The notes beneath the pieces were generated by a model. It ran no database searches. It was not told the DNA's origin and was given only the letters and a program-made list of their open reading frames with translations. A stretch of 16,873 nucleotides of DNA from Candidatus Neomicrothrix sp. UBA814 (GTDB taxonomy: Bacteria; Actinomycetota; Acidimicrobiia; Acidimicrobiales; Poriferisodalaceae), in NCBI GenBank assembly GCA_002296525.1, contig DBIA01000002.1, positions 1-16,873 of the forward strand, written 5' to 3'. The number at the start of each line of letters is the position of its first letter. Position 1 is the first letter of the stretch. A program made the translations under genes and the position numbers. Of the stretch, positions 13,372 to 16,873 are shown piece after piece.

Positions 13372-13872
13372 CTAATGCTCCTTTGAGAGGGCACCTTCGA
13401 AAAGTAACAGTTGCTTTTTTGTGTCCAAACCACCAGCGAAGCCGGTGAGAGTGCCGTTAGATCCAATGACTCGATGGCAAGGAAGCACTATTGAGACTGG
13501 GTTCTTGCCGTTAGCAGCTCCTACAGCCCTTACCGCTTTAGGACGTCCTAGGAGCTCCGCCTGCTGCTTGTAAGTCCAAGTCTCGCCATATGGGATCCTC
13601 GCAAGAGCTTTCCACGCCTCTTGTTGGAAATCAGTTCCCTGCAGGTCAAGGGGAAGATCGAAATCAGTTCGTTCTTTGGCGAAATACTGCCCGAGCTGAG
13701 TTGCGGCTTCGCAAAGGATGGGATCGGTAGTCGAAGTGGTCATCTGATCTGGGAGCGCGACTCGGTCTTTGTCTTTAGGCCAGAGGACAGCGCGCAGCCC
13801 TACTTCAGTGCTTACCAGGGTGAGGTTTCCGATTTGCGTCGGCAATTCTTGACATAAATGAGTGTTGCTCAT
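13372..13872 (-). CDS. ogt: Methylated-DNA--protein-cysteine methyltransferase
   Basis: 166 residues. It removes alkyl groups from O6 of guanine by suicide transfer to a cysteine. The active-site motif is VLPCHRVIG with Cys132 at the centre, and the helix-turn-helix region FQQEAWKALARIPYGETWTY (82-101) includes the conserved PYGET. RAVGAANGKNP (115-125) carries the usual arginine finger and Asn region. All key residues are intact and the length is typical of stand-alone Ogt. AGGA lies 8 nt before the ATG. It overlaps the alkA stop by 4 bp (ATGA), so the two repair enzymes are translationally coupled. The 88 nt between its stop and the tRNA hold nothing I recognise. Confidence 0.96.
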   Translation of the reverse strand: MSNTHLCQELPTQIGNLTLVSTEVGLRAVLWPKDKDRVALPDQMTTSTTDPILCEAATQLGQYFAKERTDFDLPLDLQGTDFQQEAWKALARIPYGETWTYKQQAELLGRPKAVRAVGAANGKNPVSIVLPCHRVIGSNGTLTGFAGGLDTKKQLLLFEGALSKEH

Positions 13873-14777
13873 TGAGAATTCCTATGGACTTGGGGTGCTT
13901 GCCAGAGATGTTGAGCGGCCCACGACCGAAATGGTGACCACACTTTAGATTGATTCTGTAGCTCTGCTGAGCTGAGGTCTTGTTTCACAATGTTGTTTAC
14001 TGACCGAAGGATCCCCAAATCAGACGCAGGCATTGCGTCGTTATGTCCGAGTACTCGCATGGCTGCAACTTGAGCAGTCCATGGGCCTATCCCAGGTAAA
14101 TCACACCAGCTGCGCTCTATGTCTTGTAAATCTTTTGGAGTTTCGAAATCGATGGAACCTTCAAGTACTGACCGAGCAAAAGTTCGTATGGTTGTCTTCC
14201 TTCGTTCGGTGAGGCCCACATCTCTCAAGTCGGTGTTAGCGAGAACCTCGGCGGATGGGAACACGAGGTTTAAATCGCAACCAGTAGAAACCTTGGTTCC
14301 GTAGTTCGCTGCTATTCGCCCACTAATTGTCGTCGCTGCCTTCACTGAAATTTGTTGACCAATGATGATACGAATCGAGGTCTCAAATGGATCCCAGCAT
14401 CTAGGAACGCGAACCCAAGGACGTTGCGCTATCAGCTGACCGATAAACGGATCGCGAGACAGATGTGCAACAGCTAAGGATGGGTCCTCGTCTGTAGCGA
14501 ACAAGAAGCGGAGCCGCTTAAGGTCGCTGGCTAGGTCATCATCATTTTGAGAAGTCGTTTTGATTCGAAGATGAAGACCATCAGCAGCATCTTCAACATG
14601 ACAAATTCCTGGGACCCCATTACAAGACGTGACCCTCGTGTAAGTATCTCCGTCAACTTTTTCGACTCCTGGTAGGGCCCGCGGTTGGAGATGATCAAGT
14701 AATTGTCTGAAGGAATATGGCTGCTTGTATTTCAACAGCACTTCACGACTAGTGCCCTTGTTAGCGCAACTGTTCAC
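13869..14777 (-). CDS. alkA: DNA-3-methyladenine glycosylase II (AlkA)
   Basis: 302 residues. It excises alkylated purines from DNA. The AlkA N-terminal domain (about 14-100) starts LLKYKQPYSFRQLLDHLQPR. The catalytic domain contains FETSIRIIIGQQISVKAA (131-148), the helix-hairpin-helix LPGIGPWTAQ (227-236) and catalytic Asp253 in ASDLG. It is a stand-alone glycosylase with no fused Ada domain. The start is GTG 14775-14777. It has no ribosome binding site; GATACT lies 6 nt upstream and could be a -10 of a leaderless mRNA. A GTG 12 codons later is an alternative that would still leave the AlkA domain whole. Coupled to ogt downstream. Confidence 0.93.
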   Translation of the reverse strand: MNSCANKGTSREVLLKYKQPYSFRQLLDHLQPRALPGVEKVDGDTYTRVTSCNGVPGICHVEDAADGLHLRIKTTSQNDDDLASDLKRLRFLFATDEDPSLAVAHLSRDPFIGQLIAQRPWVRVPRCWDPFETSIRIIIGQQISVKAATTISGRIAANYGTKVSTGCDLNLVFPSAEVLANTDLRDVGLTERRKTTIRTFARSVLEGSIDFETPKDLQDIERSWCDLPGIGPWTAQVAAMRVLGHNDAMPASDLGILRSVNNIVKQDLSSAELQNQSKVWSPFRSWAAQHLWQAPQVHRNSQ

Positions 14778-14804
14778 ACATCTAGTATCTGACGAATTTC
14801 GTTT

Positions 14805-14830
14805 GCTGGTGGACCCGCTAGTCCAACAGC
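14805..14830. terminator. Possible hairpin between nitroreductase gene and alkA
   Basis: Arms GCTG-G-TGGAC (14805-14814) and GTCCA-A-CAGC (14821-14830) pair over nine base pairs with one internal mismatch and a 6-nt loop. It lies 13 nt after the nitroreductase stop. The only T-run (TTTTT, 14836-14840) follows on the plus strand, where no gene ends, so its role as terminator for the minus-strand gene is doubtful. Confidence 0.3.
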
Positions 14831-14843
14831 CACAGTTTTTGTG

Positions 14844-15494
14844 CTACCGAACTGGCTGTTTCCAACCATTGAGATAAGTCACTTCATCAACAGAACGTCT
14901 TGGTGCGGGATAGAAAGAATCTCCCGTGTAAAACGCGACTGGGAGCAACGCGCATTGGCTAACCGTTGATGGGATACCAAGAAGCTCAGCAATCTTTGCT
15001 TCGTGCGCAAGGTGAAATGTGGTCCAAGTTGATCCCAGACCTCGCGCTCTCGCTGCGAGCTGGAAGCTCCATACACCGGGCAATACCGATCCCCACCAGC
15101 CACCGGCAGAACCCTCATTGTTTTCCCCACTTGGTGGACGGTCAAGTCGTAGAGGGATAACCATCGCGGGAACTTCGTGCATGTGGTCAATCAGATGAAT
15201 TGAGGAATCGATGACCCGACTTGTGCGGTCATCGGTACGAATATCTGAACTTGCAGCTAAATAAGGACGACCCACCTCGGCGTAATAGTGGGCAATTTCT
15301 GCTTTCAGTTCAGCATCGGTGATGATGATCCAACGATTGCGCTCGAGGTTGCCGCCAACTGGGGCGTGGCCAGCTACTTCTATGCAATCTAAAAGAAGAT
15401 CTACAGGGACCTCTTTGGTTAGATCTAATCGTTTTCGGACCTGTTTAGTTGTCTTTAAGAGGCGGTCTACTTCCCCGAGATCGAAATCTGTCAT
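14844..15494 (-). CDS. Nitroreductase-family FMN oxidoreductase
   Basis: 216 residues of the nitroreductase fold, a homodimeric FMN enzyme using NAD(P)H. Visible signs are the N-terminal VRKRLDLTKEVPVDLLLDCI (19-38) with the flavin-phosphate-binding Arg pattern, APVGGNLERNRWIIITD (44-60), GSVLPGVWSFQLAARARGLG (135-154), and the C-terminal LLGIPSTVSQCALLPVAF (171-188) with final basic residues. The physiological substrate is unknown; members reduce nitro compounds, quinones, flavins or enoyl groups. Its ATG overlaps the stop of gcdH by 4 bp (ATGA). There is no good ribosome binding site of its own, so it depends on coupling to gcdH. Confidence 0.9.
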   Translation of the reverse strand: MTDFDLGEVDRLLKTTKQVRKRLDLTKEVPVDLLLDCIEVAGHAPVGGNLERNRWIIITDAELKAEIAHYYAEVGRPYLAASSDIRTDDRTSRVIDSSIHLIDHMHEVPAMVIPLRLDRPPSGENNEGSAGGWWGSVLPGVWSFQLAARARGLGSTWTTFHLAHEAKIAELLGIPSTVSQCALLPVAFYTGDSFYPAPRRSVDEVTYLNGWKQPVR

Positions 15495-16651
15495 CGGAAC
15501 GACGGTATCCCTGTGATTTCTTGGCCGAGGATCAAGCCGTGGATTTCCTCGGTTCCTTCGTAGGTCATGACGCTCTCCATGTTGTTTGCGTGACGCATCG
15601 GGCTGTATTCGGTGCTAACCCCGTTAGCACCCATCATTGCGCGAGCGGTACGCGCGGCATCTATTGCCACTCGGCAGTTATGACGCTTTGCCATTGAGAT
15701 GTGGTACGGGCGAATTTTGTGGTCCTCTTTGAGGCGACCAAGATTCATGGCTTGGAGGTTGGCGTTGGTCATGTCCGTCAACATGTCAGCAAATTTGATT
15801 TGGCTGATCTGAAAACTAGACAGGGGTTTGCCGAATTGAGGGCGTTCTTGCTGATAGTCCAAAGCAGCGTTGTAGCAATCTCGGGCGACTCCAACAGCGC
15901 CGAAAGCGATGCCATATCGGGCCTCGCTTAAACAACTCAACGGCGCCCCAATACTCATTGCGTCCGGGAGTCGCATCGATTCGGGTACCACCACGTCATC
16001 CATGTAGAACTCTCCGGTTACTGAAGCTCTGAGCGAAAGTTTGTTCTGGATTTTCCTGGCTTCGAATCCATCTGAGTTTGTCGGTACGAGAAACCCGCGG
16101 AACCCTTCATCAGTGTTGGCCCAGACGATGGCGAGATGTGCAATGCCTGCATTGGTGATCCACCTTTTCGAACCGTTGAGAATCCATTGGTCGCCGTCTC
16201 GTTTAGCTCGTGTCGCCATCGATGAAGGATCTGAGCCGTGGTCAGGCTCGGTGAGACCGAAACATCCAATAACTTCGCCCGCGGCCATCTTCGGTAGCCA
16301 TTCCTCTTTTTGTTCCTCTGACCCGTATTTCCAAATAGGGAACATGCACAAAGACCCCTGGACGGACACGAAACTTCTGAGGCCGCTGTCGCCAGCTTCG
16401 AGCTCCCGGCACGCGATCCCATAGGCCATTGCTGATGCTCCTGCGCAGCCGTAGCCATCAAGATGCATGCCCAGTAAACCCATGTCGGCGATGGTGGGCA
16501 CTAATTCCATTGGAAAGGTGCCTGCCTCGAAGTGCTCTCCAACGACAGGTTTAAATTCGTTGTCAACGAACTTGTTGACTGTGTCGCGAATCATCTGTTC
16601 GTCGTCGTTAAGGAATTCGTCTAGGCCATAAAAATCTGAGAGGTCTGCCAT
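15491..16651 (-). CDS. gcdH: Glutaryl-CoA dehydrogenase
   Basis: 386 residues from ATG 16649-16651. It oxidises and decarboxylates glutaryl-CoA to crotonyl-CoA in lysine, tryptophan or aromatic degradation. The protein follows human GCDH closely: ELEAGDSGLRSFVSVQGSL (84-102) with Arg92 at the substrate-carboxylate-binding position, CFGLTEPDHGSDPSSM (130-145), KLSLRASVTGEF, ARYGIAFGAVG, and the C-terminal YEGTEEIHGLILGQEITGI with catalytic Glu365. An in-frame TTG seven codons upstream is the alternative start. ATG 16651 has no Shine-Dalgarno; CATACT ends 6 nt before it and may be a -10. It lies 57 nt after the sulfurtransferase gene and overlaps the nitroreductase gene. A decarboxylating GCDH is favoured over a non-decarboxylating one only by general similarity. 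Confidence 0.93.
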   Translation of the reverse strand: MADLSDFYGLDEFLNDDEQMIRDTVNKFVDNEFKPVVGEHFEAGTFPMELVPTIADMGLLGMHLDGYGCAGASAMAYGIACRELEAGDSGLRSFVSVQGSLCMFPIWKYGSEEQKEEWLPKMAAGEVIGCFGLTEPDHGSDPSSMATRAKRDGDQWILNGSKRWITNAGIAHLAIVWANTDEGFRGFLVPTNSDGFEARKIQNKLSLRASVTGEFYMDDVVVPESMRLPDAMSIGAPLSCLSEARYGIAFGAVGVARDCYNAALDYQQERPQFGKPLSSFQISQIKFADMLTDMTNANLQAMNLGRLKEDHKIRPYHISMAKRHNCRVAIDAARTARAMMGANGVSTEYSPMRHANNMESVMTYEGTEEIHGLILGQEITGIPSFR

Positions 16652-16708
16652 GTGGCAAGTATGTCTGCCCAATGACTGTGGTTGCTATTCGAATGCCACA
16701 ACTTTTCG

Positions 16709-16873
16709 TCAACTGGTTTCGACAGGCCGATCTGCGCTGTTGCTCCACTGAGACCAAGAACCGGCGTACAAACGAGCTTTCCCCAATCCCGCATGTTCGA
16801 ACGCCAACAAGTTGTTGCAGGCGCTAACTCCAGAACCGCAGTACATGACGGTTGCAGATCCTTCGGTGCATCC
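16709..16873 (-). CDS. Thiosulfate / 3-mercaptopyruvate sulfurtransferase, C-terminal fragment
   Basis: Reading the minus strand in from the right edge gives 54 residues ending at TGA 16709-16711. MYCGSGVSACNNLLAFEHAG and then RLYAGSWSQWSN are the active-site loop and closing segment of a rhodanese-fold sulfurtransferase. The Cys of YCGSGV is the expected persulfide carrier. The CGSGV loop is more usual in the 3-mercaptopyruvate/thiosulfate two-domain enzymes. The gene starts outside the window. It precedes gcdH on the same strand. Confidence 0.9.
   Translation of the reverse strand, partial: GCTEGSATVMYCGSGVSACNNLLAFEHAGLGKARLYAGSWSQWSNSADRPVETS

Overview
The window looks like chromosomal DNA of an actinobacterium, probably from an Acidimicrobiia-like lineage with near-balanced base composition. 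The clade is an inference. It rests on a DUF3499 protein, CrgA, an F420-type luciferase-like oxidoreductase, the fhaA-fhaB-pstP-rodA-pbpA-pknB order beside a tRNA-Leu, and several starts that look leaderless. I see no phage, insertion sequence, CRISPR array or plasmid signal.

Region 1 (1-4114) is acyl-CoA and redox metabolism. On the minus strand, a luciferase-like monooxygenase gene is followed by the start of a short-chain dehydrogenase cut by the window edge. Divergent from them is an AMP-forming acyl-CoA synthetase. It converges on an acyl-CoA dehydrogenase of the ACAD10/11-like type, and a strong hairpin sits in the convergent gap.

Region 2 (4333-5528) holds three small, poorly understood genes: a DUF3499 protein, an 86-residue hypothetical, and a membrane protein with a short Cys-rich tail.

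Region 3 (5619-13283) is the actinobacterial growth and division signalling cluster. On the minus strand, in transcription order, come fhaA, fhaB, pstP, rodA, pbpA and pknB. Every junction overlaps or abuts, so this is one tightly coupled operon. crgA follows downstream with its own candidate promoter. A tRNA-Leu(CAG) gene diverges from fhaA. The set would link a PASTA-domain Ser/Thr kinase, its phosphatase, phosphopeptide-binding FHA proteins and a SEDS/PBP cell-wall synthase pair. The most striking observation is that the PBP keeps the fold landmarks of a class B transpeptidase but has lost all three catalytic motifs (SxxK, SxN and KTG). Its RodA partner also departs from the SEDS consensus around the catalytic Asp. 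This may be a non-catalytic SEDS-PBP pair kept under kinase control.

Region 4 (13372-16873) holds two minus-strand pairs. alkA-ogt is an alkylation-repair pair with a 4-bp overlap. gcdH (glutaryl-CoA dehydrogenase) overlaps a nitroreductase-family gene by 4 bp. The end of a sulfurtransferase gene is cut by the right edge.

Starts fall into two classes. Genes inside operons mostly have Shine-Dalgarno sequences. Genes at the head of a unit often have none, and instead carry a TANNNT hexamer 8-9 nt before ATG.
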